From positions 4,309,416-4,373,415 of the forward strand of contig NC_022571.1 of NCBI RefSeq assembly GCF_000473995.1: 64,000 bases of DNA. The letters run 5' to 3'. Positions within the stretch are counted from its first letter, which is position 1. Every line of letters starts with the position of its first letter. A program made the translations under genes and the position numbers. Source of the stretch: Clostridium saccharobutylicum DSM 13864. Its GTDB lineage: Bacteria > Bacillota > Clostridia > Clostridiales > Clostridiaceae. Shown here one piece after another: positions 36,782 to 45,929 of this stretch. Under the pieces are notes generated by a model. That model was given only the letters and a program-made list of their open reading frames with translations, was not told the origin of the DNA and ran no database searches.

Positions 36782-37717
36782 TTATGAATTATTTGAGCTA
36801 CTATTACTTGACGAACTTCCTGTATTATTTGAGCTGCTATTATTTGTAGATGTTGATGAATCTCCTGTGTTTGTTGTACTTATAGATGATGTTGTTATTC
36901 CATTTTCCTTAAGAACTTGATCTATAGTAAGTTTCATATCCTCATCATTTAAATCTCCTGCTCTTACTATGTCTGAATATGAATATACCTTTGTTTCTCC
37001 GGTTGAATTCAAATTATCATCTAAAACTTTAACTCTTAACTTAACATCTGCCCCACTTATATATGCACCTTCGACTGTACCTTTTACCAATATATCTTTA
37101 TTAGAACTATCCTTATCTGCAGTAATAACTCTCTTATTATTTAAAGATGAAGCTGCTAAAAATTGAGAATTAATCGCTGTAACTGTACTTGTGCTATCAT
37201 TATCTTTAACTACTGATAGTATTTTATCCGCATCAATATTCTTGTCTAACTCTTTAAGTTGTCCATTCTCAACAATATTCAATCGTATATAATTTTTTCC
37301 ATTGCTTCTTGATACGCTATTTACAGTTCCAACATAACGATCACCATGACTATCTGTAACATCTACGACTACTTGCTTTCCAAGCAAATTTCTAAGAGAT
37401 GATTCATTCATTGTATTATTTAAGTTTTGCATTTGTTCCATAGATGCAAATTGAGCCATTTGAGTAACATATGCAGTTGAATCTTGATTTGAACTTGGAT
37501 CTAAATTACTTAATTGAGCTGATAAAATCTTTAAAAAAGAATTTTTATCAAAGCTCTGATCTGAAGTTGTAATCTTTGTTCCTCGTGAAGTTGTAGTAGC
37601 AGTTTGAGTGGCACCTGCATTACTTTCATTACCTAATCTGCTTGTTGGTATAGAAGTATTTTGCGTTTTTGGAGTTGTTTTTCCTAATGCTTCATTTATT
37701 GAAGGTATAATCGCCAT
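36782..37717 (-). CDS. flgD: Hook-capping (scaffold) protein FlgD
   Basis: 311 residues. The conserved N-terminal part has FLKILSAQLSNLDPSSNQDS and TAYVTQMAQFASMEQMQNLN (about residues 61-100), then NLLGKQVVVDV. The C-terminus is a Ser/Asn/Thr-rich low-complexity tail (about 275-311). Caps the growing hook. 13 bases after fliK. Confidence 0.93.
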   Translation of the reverse strand: MAIIPSINEALGKTTPKTQNTSIPTSRLGNESNAGATQTATTTSRGTKITTSDQSFDKNSFLKILSAQLSNLDPSSNQDSTAYVTQMAQFASMEQMQNLNNTMNESSLRNLLGKQVVVDVTDSHGDRYVGTVNSVSRSNGKNYIRLNIVENGQLKELDKNIDADKILSVVKDNDSTSTVTAINSQFLAASSLNNKRVITADKDSSNKDILVKGTVEGAYISGADVKLRVKVLDDNLNSTGETKVYSYSDIVRAGDLNDEDMKLTIDQVLKENGITTSSISTTNTGDSSTSTNNSSSNNTGSSSSNSSSNNS

Positions 37718-37730
37718 ATATTTTCACCTC

Positions 37731-39080
37731 CTATGCTAGAAAATCTAAATTATTATCAATACTAGTTTCTATGTTTTCCATTGACTCTTCTTCAACAGTT
37801 ATTCTATTACTAATGATGTTGCTGTTATTATTTTTCCCTTGTTCTTGTGCAAATTGATTACCAAATCCCTCTCCATTAAAGAAAGTCGTATCATCTTGGT
37901 AAAGTTCAACATTAACATCTGTCACCTTAATATTTTGTTCAGTTAATTTTTCTTTAATATCAACCAAATTTTGTGAAAGTAACGCTACTGTTTCTTTAGA
38001 GTTTGCTTTTAAATTAGCCTTCATCACTCCATCTTCTTGGCTTAGATTTATAGTTATTTCTCCAAGATTTCCAGGATTAATTTTTACAGTTAATTCTTTT
38101 AATCCATTATTACTCATAAATTTAATATCTTTTATTAAATCATTAGCAAATGTAGCTTTATTAATTGTAAGTCCTCTAGTCGTTTCTACTTCTTGTCCTT
38201 GGATAACTTGAGTTCTTGATGCAAATAAATTTATCTTATCCAAAGAATTATCTTTCTTATCATCAATTAAAGAATTTAAGAATTTATCTTCTTTTGTGAC
38301 TTTTTTACTTTCTTTTGGCGTTTCAGTTTGTGCATTATTATTGTTTCCATTTTCAAGTGAACTATCTTTATTTTGTGAACAACCATTATTCAATATATCT
38401 TTAAGAGTCAAAACTTTTTCACCTTGATTATCCTTATCATCGATAATATTAGATATCTTTGACATTAAATCCTTAATACCACTTGAAAGTTCTTTATTAT
38501 CCTTAGATTTAATACCCAACTGATTTAATATCTTGTTCATTAATCCTAATGAATCACTATCTAATTTTTTTTGTACTGAATCTGCTTTTAATAATTCAAG
38601 CAATTGATTTAAGATTGTTGATTGTTTATCTGAAGCTCCATTTTCATTAATTTTATTCAATATAGTGGATTTTAAATTTTCTGAATTAACGTCTCCTTTT
38701 TCTTCTTTAATCTCAAACTTCTTCAGTAAATTTAGTAATGACTGCAATATATCATTAACATCATCTTTAGAATCAGATTTACTATCTTCTTCTAATTGTT
38801 TAAGTTTATCCTTAAGTTCATTTATTTCATTATTATCAACATCACTTGAAGGCTTGTTTTCCTCATTTTTATATATTAATTTTTCATCACTTTCATCTTT
38901 AGAATTAGTTTTTGAATTTAAAACTTTCTTAAACTCATTATTATATTCTGTAGATTTTGAAAAATTGGTTTTATTAACAAATAAATTTGATTCAGACTTA
39001 TTTGTTACATTAGATTTAGAACCTTGAGTAGAAAAATTCATATTACTTACTAAATAATTAGTTGTATTTGTACCTGCCAT
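37731..39080 (-). CDS. fliK: Flagellar hook-length control protein FliK
   Basis: 449 residues. A long, charged, low-complexity N-terminal ruler region (about 1-300) rich in Lys, Asp, Asn and Ser; the conserved C-terminal Flg_hook domain contains ELTVKINPGNLGEITINLSQ and ALLSQNLVDIKEKLTEQNI. It measures hook length and triggers the FlhB switch. The N-terminus is poorly conserved as usual; order fliJ-fliK-flgD supports the call. Confidence 0.9.
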   Translation of the reverse strand: MAGTNTTNYLVSNMNFSTQGSKSNVTNKSESNLFVNKTNFSKSTEYNNEFKKVLNSKTNSKDESDEKLIYKNEENKPSSDVDNNEINELKDKLKQLEEDSKSDSKDDVNDILQSLLNLLKKFEIKEEKGDVNSENLKSTILNKINENGASDKQSTILNQLLELLKADSVQKKLDSDSLGLMNKILNQLGIKSKDNKELSSGIKDLMSKISNIIDDKDNQGEKVLTLKDILNNGCSQNKDSSLENGNNNNAQTETPKESKKVTKEDKFLNSLIDDKKDNSLDKINLFASRTQVIQGQEVETTRGLTINKATFANDLIKDIKFMSNNGLKELTVKINPGNLGEITINLSQEDGVMKANLKANSKETVALLSQNLVDIKEKLTEQNIKVTDVNVELYQDDTTFFNGEGFGNQFAQEQGKNNNSNIISNRITVEEESMENIETSIDNNLDFLA

Positions 39081-39101
39081 ACATTTTCACCTCCTTTCAA
39101 A

Positions 39102-39539
39102 TTATACTTGTCCACCACGCATATACGCATACAGTGCTAATTCATCACTATTAATTTGTTCAACCCTATCCTGCTCTTTTATATATGCCATATATTTTTT
39201 ATCTTTTAGAGTTTCAACAGTCTTTCTTTCTATTTGTTTTTCTGTCAGCTCTTTTCTTCTCTTATCAATTTCATTATTTTTTAAAACCAACTCATTTTCT
39301 GTTGACTTTATTCCACTCTGTAATCCTTGAAGATAATACCTCTTTAATTTTTGATATACTACATCTTCATTCGGACTTATTCCCTTATATTTATGATAAT
39401 TTCCCTTAAGCTCCTCTAACTTTTCTTCTATTTGCTTCTTTGCCCTCTGGCTTTCATTAAATAATCTTTTACTTTCTTCTTCTTTTTCTTTTCTCATTTC
39501 AAGAAGTTTATCCAAACCAAATTGAAATCTCTGTGCCAA
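39102..39539 (-). CDS. fliJ: Flagellar export chaperone FliJ
   Basis: 145 residues forming one antiparallel coiled coil (FGLDKLLEMRKEKEEESKRL onward). FliJ is the central stalk of the FliI ATPase. The start follows AAAAGGGAGGCTTTAAC. About 100 bases after fliI. Confidence 0.88.
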   Translation of the reverse strand: MAQRFQFGLDKLLEMRKEKEEESKRLFNESQRAKKQIEEKLEELKGNYHKYKGISPNEDVVYQKLKRYYLQGLQSGIKSTENELVLKNNEIDKRRKELTEKQIERKTVETLKDKKYMAYIKEQDRVEQINSDELALYAYMRGGQV

Positions 39540-39642
39540 AGTTAAAGCCTCCCTTTTTTCGTTAACACTTAGCAGTTGAAGATAGATACAGTTAAATTAA
39601 AATCTGTTAATAATAGTAGCTAAAAATTAAATTCCTGCATTG

Positions 39643-40959
39643 CTAATTAAACATTGAAATTAATGAATTTTTTGTTGCTTCAAAGTCTGATCTTTCATCA
39701 ATTCCTTGACATAAAAATTGATTTAGCATTTCATTATAATTAACTGCCATATCAATCTTCTTGTTACTTCCCTTAACATATGCTCCTATATTGATTAAAT
39801 CCTCAGAATCCTTATATGTAGCTAATAAATCTCTTGCAAAAGATGCTGCTTCTTTATGTTCCTTTGGTGCTATTTGGCTCATAAGTCTACTAACACTATT
39901 TAACACATCTATTGCTGGATAATGATTCTTATGTGCCAAATGTCTTGATAAAACTATATGTCCATCTAATATACCTCTAACAGCATCCGCTATTGGTTCA
40001 TTAAAATCATCACCATCAACAAGAACTGTATAAAATGCAGTAATTGATCCATCTATGGATGTACCTGCTCTTTCCATTAGTCTAGGAAGCTTAGCAAATA
40101 CTGATGGAGTGTATCCTTTAGTTGCTGGTGGTTCTCCTATAGCAAGTCCAACTTCTCTTTGAGCCATAGCAAATCTTGTAACTGAATCCATCATAAGTAT
40201 TACCTTTTTTCCTTGATCTCTGAAATACTCAGCAATAGCTGTTGCTGTCAATGCACCCTTCATTCTTATTAAGGCAGGTTTATCTGATGTAGCACAAACT
40301 ACAACAGATTTTTTCATACCTTCTGGTCCCAAATCCTTTTCTATAAATTCGAGAACCTCTCTTCCTCTTTCCCCGATTAATGAAATTACATTAACATCTG
40401 CCTCAGCTTCCCTGGCAATCATTCCAAGAGTTGTACTCTTACCAACACCACTACCAGCGAAAATACCAATTCTTTGTCCATCTCCAACAGTTAAAAATCC
40501 ATCTATTGCTCTAACTCCTGTTGGCATTATGTCCTTTATTCTTTTTCTCTTTAAAGGATCCGGTGCTTCATTTTCTAAAGGATAATCTTCACCATCTTTT
40601 ATAATACTGTCACAATCAAGTGGATTGCCAAGACCATCAATTATATGACCAAGCAAATTTTCTGAACAATGTACACTTAAAGGTTTATGTTGAGGTACAA
40701 CTTTACATCCTGGTGCAATACCTGTAAGTTCATCAAGTGGCATAAGAATTACAGATTCATCTTTAAAGCCTACAACTTCACAGTTTACAGGAATGTTTTT
40801 TTCGTTATATATTATACAAAGCTCACCAACAAAGGCTTTTATTCCTTGAACTTCAATTGTAAGTCCTATTACCTTTTTAACAATACCCTCACTATATATA
40901 GCAGATGTACTATTAACTTTTTTAATCAATTTATTAAAATCTAAATTTAAATCTAGCAT
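39643..40959 (-). CDS. fliI: Flagellum-specific export ATPase FliI
   Basis: 438 residues. Walker A GIFAGSGVGKSTTLG (about residues 166-180), Walker B VILMMDSVTRFAMAQRE, and GEPPATKGYTPSVFAKLPRL, which separates FliI from F1-ATPase beta chains. Powers unfolding and export of flagellar subunits at the membrane base with FliH and FliJ. Confidence 0.97.
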   Translation of the reverse strand: MLDLNLDFNKLIKKVNSTSAIYSEGIVKKVIGLTIEVQGIKAFVGELCIIYNEKNIPVNCEVVGFKDESVILMPLDELTGIAPGCKVVPQHKPLSVHCSENLLGHIIDGLGNPLDCDSIIKDGEDYPLENEAPDPLKRKRIKDIMPTGVRAIDGFLTVGDGQRIGIFAGSGVGKSTTLGMIAREAEADVNVISLIGERGREVLEFIEKDLGPEGMKKSVVVCATSDKPALIRMKGALTATAIAEYFRDQGKKVILMMDSVTRFAMAQREVGLAIGEPPATKGYTPSVFAKLPRLMERAGTSIDGSITAFYTVLVDGDDFNEPIADAVRGILDGHIVLSRHLAHKNHYPAIDVLNSVSRLMSQIAPKEHKEAASFARDLLATYKDSEDLINIGAYVKGSNKKIDMAVNYNEMLNQFLCQGIDERSDFEATKNSLISMFN

Positions 40960-40997
40960 ATAGAACGCCTCCCTATGTTCATGAGATACAATTTCAG

Positions 40998-41774
40998 TTA
41001 ACCAAATATCGCTTTTTCTATTTGCTTCATTCCAATATCTACACCTACATTAACCATGCCACTAGGTTTTTCTAAAATTGCATTTCCTGGCTCCATTGAA
41101 TCATCTGTAAGAATAAAAATATCATTCTTTATTCCATAGGATATCTTCCATCTTTCAGATTGAGATTTTAATTCTTCTGCATGAATTGAGTTAACTCTTA
41201 AAATAACATTATCCTCACCCTTTGAAATCTTAAAAGCTTCTTCAATAATTGAATTCATTGATTCTGCTTGACTGAGCTCCTTACGAGCAATACTTTCTGC
41301 TATTTCTAACGCTAGTCTTATGACTTCAGACTTTTTATCATCCAGATATCTAAAATAATTTTCATGAGCAGATTTCAAAAGCAATTCTGCTTTCTCAATA
41401 ATTTCTTCAGCTTCTACTTTTGCTTGTTCGATAGTCTCTTCATAAGCCTTTTTATAGCCATCTTCATAACCATTTTGAAGACCCTGCTCATAACCTTCCT
41501 TATATGCTTTTTTTTCTGCAGCTTGCGTTTCCATCTGTGTTCTTAAAATAATAGCTTGCTTCTCATTATTTGCATCCTGCAATATTCTTTGTCCAATATC
41601 TTCATATCTTTTCAAAAGCTCTTCTGGGTCAATTTCAGGCGCTTTTATTTCTTCTTCAATTTCTTCTAGTTCTTCTTCAACCTTAGGATTTTTACTAACA
41701 TATTCTGTTGAAATAAGTTTACTTTCTCCCTGCTTTGCAAATTCATTCTTTATTAACCTATACGATGATTGCAT
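40998..41774 (-). CDS. fliH: Flagellar export ATPase regulator FliH
   Basis: 258 residues from the ATG at 41774 behind AGGTGGAGAAG. Upstream codons overlap fliG and lack a site. It has a long Glu-rich coiled coil, a GxxxG-like stretch (EGYEQGLQNGYEDGYKKAYE, about residues 99-118), and a C-terminal FliH/HrpE domain (IRLALEIAESIARKEL). Overlaps the end of fliG by 17 bases. Confidence 0.9.
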   Translation of the reverse strand: MQSSYRLIKNEFAKQGESKLISTEYVSKNPKVEEELEEIEEEIKAPEIDPEELLKRYEDIGQRILQDANNEKQAIILRTQMETQAAEKKAYKEGYEQGLQNGYEDGYKKAYEETIEQAKVEAEEIIEKAELLLKSAHENYFRYLDDKKSEVIRLALEIAESIARKELSQAESMNSIIEEAFKISKGEDNVILRVNSIHAEELKSQSERWKISYGIKNDIFILTDDSMEPGNAILEKPSGMVNVGVDIGMKQIEKAIFG

Positions 41775-42774
41775 CTTCTCCACCTCTTGAAATGATGATT
41801 TCATTAGCATCATCTAATCTTCTAATAATAGAGACAATACCTTGTTGTGCTTTTTCAACATCCATAATTCTTACTGGTCCTAAGAATTCCATATCTTCCT
41901 TTAAAGCTGCAGCAGCTCTCTTAGATTGATTTCTATAAATACAGTTTGCAACTTCATCAGAACATCCTTTAAGTGCAAGAGAAAGCTGACTTGAATCAAC
42001 TTCTCTAAGAATTCTTTGAATAGATACATCATCCAGAGAAACGATGTCTTCAAATACAAACATAGACCCCTTAACTTTATCAGCAAGTTCTGCATCTTCT
42101 CTTTCTAATCCTTCAGTAATATTCTTTTCTGTTGTTCTATCAACTGAATTTAATATTCCAACTAATGTTTCAACTCCACCTAAAGTTGTCATTTCAGTTC
42201 TTACTACTGAAGATAACTTACTTTCAAGTACTGCTTCAATTTCCTTGATTACCATAGGGGAAGTATTGCTCATAGTTGCTATTCTATAAGCTACTTCAGT
42301 TTGTATTTCCTCTGGTAATTCCGCCATTACTTGTGCTGCTTTATCCGGCTGTAAATAACATAATATTAATGCAATAGTTTGCGGTTGTTCTGACATAATT
42401 ACATTTAATAATTGATGAGAATCCGCCTTTCTTGCAATTGAAAAAGGTCTGTATTGAGCCGTAGCTTCTGATACCTTATCCAAGATTTCATTTGCTCTTT
42501 GTGATCCTAATGCCTTTGATAATAATTGCTTAGCATAATCCATGCCACCTTCAATTATATAATCCCTAGCTTTATTTATTTGTAAAAACTCATTTAATAT
42601 TTCTTCTCTTTGTTCTGATGTAACAGAAGTAATATTAGCAATTTCGTAAGTTATTTTTTGAATTTCGGCCTCTGGCAATTTTTTTAATATGCCAGAGGAT
42701 GCTTCTGGTCCAAGTGTAATAAACAATATAGCTGCTTTTTGTACTCCTGTTAATTTTTTTTCATCATTTGCCAT
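41758..42774 (-). CDS. fliG: Flagellar motor switch protein FliG
   Basis: 338 residues from the ATG at 42774 behind AGAGGTGA; a GTG at 42783 lies inside that site. Three armadillo-like domains. The middle EHPQ motif reads EQPQ here (residues 129-132, EQPQTIALILCYL). The C-terminal charged torque helix is in VEKAQQGIVSIIRRLDD. Transmits torque from stator to the MS ring. Starts 6 bases after the fliF stop. Confidence 0.96.
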   Translation of the reverse strand: MANDEKKLTGVQKAAILFITLGPEASSGILKKLPEAEIQKITYEIANITSVTSEQREEILNEFLQINKARDYIIEGGMDYAKQLLSKALGSQRANEILDKVSEATAQYRPFSIARKADSHQLLNVIMSEQPQTIALILCYLQPDKAAQVMAELPEEIQTEVAYRIATMSNTSPMVIKEIEAVLESKLSSVVRTEMTTLGGVETLVGILNSVDRTTEKNITEGLEREDAELADKVKGSMFVFEDIVSLDDVSIQRILREVDSSQLSLALKGCSDEVANCIYRNQSKRAAAALKEDMEFLGPVRIMDVEKAQQGIVSIIRRLDDANEIIISRGGEDAIIV

Positions 42775-42779
42775 AGCTA

Positions 42780-44354
42780 TCACCTCTCATCTTCAGTCAA
42801 CCATGACTTAATTATTTCAACAACCTGCTCTGGTTTCTCAGTTGCATATTTCTTAATTTCATTTTCTAGATGAGAATTCTTAGTTTTAACTTCAAATTCT
42901 ATTGGATCAAATTCTTCTGGTTCTTTAGGTATTATTGTGTCATCAACTAATGTATCTAATAATTGATCTTCTTCTTCTTGCTTCTTCTTTCTTCTCTTTA
43001 TTATAAAGAATGCTATTGTACCTAGAAGTATTGCTCCTAAAATTCCACCAATAATCATCATCTTATTCTTGCTGCTTGCTGCTTCTTGCGCATTCATAGC
43101 ATCAATTTGAGCCTTAGCTGCATCTTGACTACTTGTATCAAATGTCATTCCTGCTACTGTAACTTGATCTCCTCTATTTGCATCTAAACCAATAGCATTT
43201 TTAACAATATTCTCAAGAGTAGCCTGAGTAGCTGCGTCTACTTGGCCATCTACAATAACTGATGCTGTAAGCCTCTTAACTTCTCCTGGTGCACTTATAA
43301 CTTTAGATTCTGTTTTTCCAGTATCATAGTTTGTTTTTTGATCTTCTTTAGCTGATGTGGAATTATTTCCATTATTAGTATTTGCGCTTGTTATTTGATT
43401 ACTCATATTATTATCTACAGGACTTTGACTGGTTGTTGATCCTCCAGCTGATGTATTTGATTCCTTTGAATTTTCTTGACTTACAATAACTTTATTAGGA
43501 TCAACTACTGTTTGCGTCTTCTGTTTAGAATCAAAATCTAAGTTGACATTAACTGTTGCTTTAACTTTGCCTTGTCCAATTGTAGGTTCCAATAAACTAA
43601 CAATTGCTTTTTGAAGTTTATCTTCATATTTTTTCTCTGCATCTTGCTGTTTTGTTAACGCTTCTGAATTTACTGGATCTGTCTCATCACTATTAATATC
43701 CTTAGTAAGTAAATTCATCTTGTCGTCAATAACTTGTATATTTTCTTTTGGTATCTTTTCAGTAGCTCCTGATACTAATGCTACTATTGATTTTACCTGA
43801 TCTTCATTAATAGAATTTCCTTGCTTAATCTTTAAATAAACTGCTGCCGATCCAGGTGTTTTTTCTTTAACAAAGACAGAATCCTGAGATTCTGTAATAT
43901 GTACTCTTGCTTCCTGGATTTGAGGAAAACTCTTTATTGTCTTTTCTAGTTCTCCTTCTTCCATTCTAACCTTTTTAATCTTAAACTCTTCATCAGTCAT
44001 ACCAAAGGAACTTCCACTATCCATAAGCTCATAGCCTTTACTTCCTCCAGCTGTTAGATTTGGCGCATACTTTAATCTAAGTTCATCTACTTTATTACTA
44101 GGAACATAAATAGTATTACCATCTATTTTGGTTTGAACTTTATCATCATTCAAAGACTTCACTATAGTTTGTGTGTCATTTGGATCAAGGTTAGAAAATA
44201 AAATCTCATATTTATTTGAAGACGAATATATAATTGCACTTGCAATAGCTGCAATAATTGCTATTATTGATATCACTACTGCTATTTTTATTTTCTTGCT
44301 TTGAGATTTAAATTTTTCCCAAAACCCTTTAACTTTTTCTAAAAGTCGGTTCAT
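42780..44354 (-). CDS. fliF: Flagellar MS-ring protein FliF
   Basis: 524 residues. First membrane helix at about 25-45, ring-building motifs LFSNLDPNDTQTIVKSL and RVHITESQDSVFVKE, a Ser/Asn/Thr-rich linker (about 290-345), and a second helix MMIIGGILGAILLGTIAFFI near 433. The cytoplasmic C-terminus binds FliG. It builds the membrane ring of the basal body. Confidence 0.95.
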   Translation of the reverse strand: MNRLLEKVKGFWEKFKSQSKKIKIAVVISIIAIIAAIASAIIYSSSNKYEILFSNLDPNDTQTIVKSLNDDKVQTKIDGNTIYVPSNKVDELRLKYAPNLTAGGSKGYELMDSGSSFGMTDEEFKIKKVRMEEGELEKTIKSFPQIQEARVHITESQDSVFVKEKTPGSAAVYLKIKQGNSINEDQVKSIVALVSGATEKIPKENIQVIDDKMNLLTKDINSDETDPVNSEALTKQQDAEKKYEDKLQKAIVSLLEPTIGQGKVKATVNVNLDFDSKQKTQTVVDPNKVIVSQENSKESNTSAGGSTTSQSPVDNNMSNQITSANTNNGNNSTSAKEDQKTNYDTGKTESKVISAPGEVKRLTASVIVDGQVDAATQATLENIVKNAIGLDANRGDQVTVAGMTFDTSSQDAAKAQIDAMNAQEAASSKNKMMIIGGILGAILLGTIAFFIIKRRKKKQEEEDQLLDTLVDDTIIPKEPEEFDPIEFEVKTKNSHLENEIKKYATEKPEQVVEIIKSWLTEDER

Positions 44355-44375
44355 TATTTAGCTCTCCTCACCCTA

Positions 44376-44693
44376 CTACAATTGCAGCTTTGATAATTGA
44401 TTATAACCATCAAGTAATTTATCTCTAGTTTGAGTTAAAAATTGAAGACTTAAACTTGCTTCCTGATTTCTAATCATCACTTCATCAATATTAACATCAT
44501 CACCTTTAATAAAACTTGTTGTAGCTGAGTCAGATTTCACAAGTTTGTTATTAGTATCATCTATACAATTCTTTAATACCTGCCCAAAATTAACACTATC
44601 ACCTTTCTTCTCTACTTTTTTATCATTTCCATCAGTTTGAAATTTAGAATTAAATAATGCTTCTTTTATTGCGAAATTATCTCCTATTCTCAT
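44376..44693 (-). CDS. fliE: MS-ring/rod junction protein FliE
   Basis: 105 residues, helical, with the FliE C-terminus VMIRNQEASLSLQFLTQTRD. Connects MS ring and rod. The start follows GGGGGGATGAGAT. Between flgC and fliF as usual. Confidence 0.92.
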   Translation of the reverse strand: MRIGDNFAIKEALFNSKFQTDGNDKKVEKKGDSVNFGQVLKNCIDDTNNKLVKSDSATTSFIKGDDVNIDEVMIRNQEASLSLQFLTQTRDKLLDGYNQLSKLQL

Positions 44694-44705
44694 ATCTCAT
44701 CCCCC

Positions 44706-45113
44706 CTATTTACCTATTTCTAAAGCTTTTGAAAACATACCCTTTAAAGCATTAAAAGTATCTGTATTTGCTTCATAAGACCTTTGAGCTACCATCATGT
44801 CTGCCATTTCATTCAATACATTTACATTCGGCATAGTAACATATCCTGATGCATCTGCATCTGGATTCGTTGGATCATATACTCTTCTCAGTGGTGACTT
44901 GTCCTTATCAATTTTTACTGCTTTAACTCCTGCCATATTTTTGTTAGCATCAAGTGCCTCTTGAAATACTGCTACTCTTCTAACATAAGGACCACTTCCA
45001 TCTGCACTTCTTGTTGTACTTGCATTTGCTATATTGGAAGTTATAGTATCCATCCTTAATCTTTCTGCTGCAAGACCTGTTGCACTTATCTGCATAGAAT
45101 TAAATGCATTCAT
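44706..45113 (-). CDS. flgC: Flagellar proximal rod protein FlgC
   Basis: 135 residues. N-terminus [20 protein letters not shown] with NIANASTT and C-terminus [20 protein letters not shown] are the rod-family paired helices. Proximal rod subunit exported by the type III apparatus. Confidence 0.95.
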   Translation of the reverse strand: MNAFNSMQISATGLAAERLRMDTITSNIANASTTRSADGSGPYVRRVAVFQEALDANKNMAGVKAVKIDKDKSPLRRVYDPTNPDADASGYVTMPNVNVLNEMADMMVAQRSYEANTDTFNALKGMFSKALEIGK

Positions 45114-45125
45114 CTATAATCCCCC

Positions 45126-45527
45126 TTATTTCATAACTGTCTTTAAATTATTAAATTTATTATTTATATTTGTTATCAAAGCATTATACTTAAGTGTATT
45201 AGCTGCTTGATTTACTTTTTCTATATCTAAATCAACATTATTGCCATCACTTCTCATACTTGTACTTTTATCTTGTTCAATAGATATATTATCATTTGTC
45301 GAATTATCATCACTAAAATGAACATCTCTAGTCCTCTTTAGCTTGAATTCTGAAGAATCAATATTCTTTTTCAAATTTTCTTCAAATACCACATTAAATC
45401 TCTTATAATCCTTAGTATTGATATTTGCCATATTATTAGCTATTGTTTTAGCTCTGACATTTGATGCCTTAAGTCCTTCTTTGATTAAATCATAAACCCC
45501 ATCTGAACTAATAGATTGTATTCCCAT
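45126..45527 (-). CDS. flgB: Flagellar proximal rod protein FlgB
   Basis: 133 residues. LIKEGLKASNVRAKTIANNM and ANINTKDYKRFNVVFEE at the N-terminus; VDLDIEKVNQAANTLKYNAL at the C-terminus. First gene of the flagellar operon. Upstream 45528-45700 has a -10-like TATAAT on the minus strand near 45645 but no convincing -35, and a short direct repeat (TTTTTTACAC twice, near 45585). Confidence 0.93.
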   Translation of the reverse strand: MGIQSISSDGVYDLIKEGLKASNVRAKTIANNMANINTKDYKRFNVVFEENLKKNIDSSEFKLKRTRDVHFSDDNSTNDNISIEQDKSTSMRSDGNNVDLDIEKVNQAANTLKYNALITNINNKFNNLKTVMK

Positions 45528-45799
45528 AAATTCACTTCCCTCACATATTCACTTTATTGTATTTCTACAATCATTTCATAATTTTTTTACACTTTTTTAC
45601 ACTTTTGTATATTATTTTTTATATAAGCGCATTTCTACTCTAATTATAGAATAATATGAAACTTTTCGCCATATTTTTTTTGAAATTTGTCTAATTAATA
45701 ATATTTAATTGTTTTTATGATAATTATTTTTATTCTAGCTACCTTGCCTTCTAAAATTGGTTATCAATTTATCAAATGTAAAATTAATTTAGATAAAAA

Positions 45800-45840
45800 T
45801 AAGCATCAACAGCTATTACTTCAGCCATTGATGCTCATTC
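45800..45840 (-). terminator. Terminator after the dynamin operon
   Basis: On the minus strand AGCATCAA pairs with TTGATGCT around an 18-base interior, followed by TATTTTTAT. It lies about 90 bases behind the 45930 stop and separates the dynamin cassette from flgB. Confidence 0.65.
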
Positions 45841-45929
45841 AATCACTTTTCTATCTTCTATTCTATTAATCTAGTTATTTAATCTGTATAGCTACCGCAT
45901 TCAATGTCTTAAAATTTTCTTTTTAAAAC

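Noticed and set aside
45528..45700. Sigma-28 or sigma-54 promoter for flgB
   Set aside because: No TAAA-N15-CGAT or GG-N10-GC pattern was found; only a -10-like TATAAT without a matching -35.
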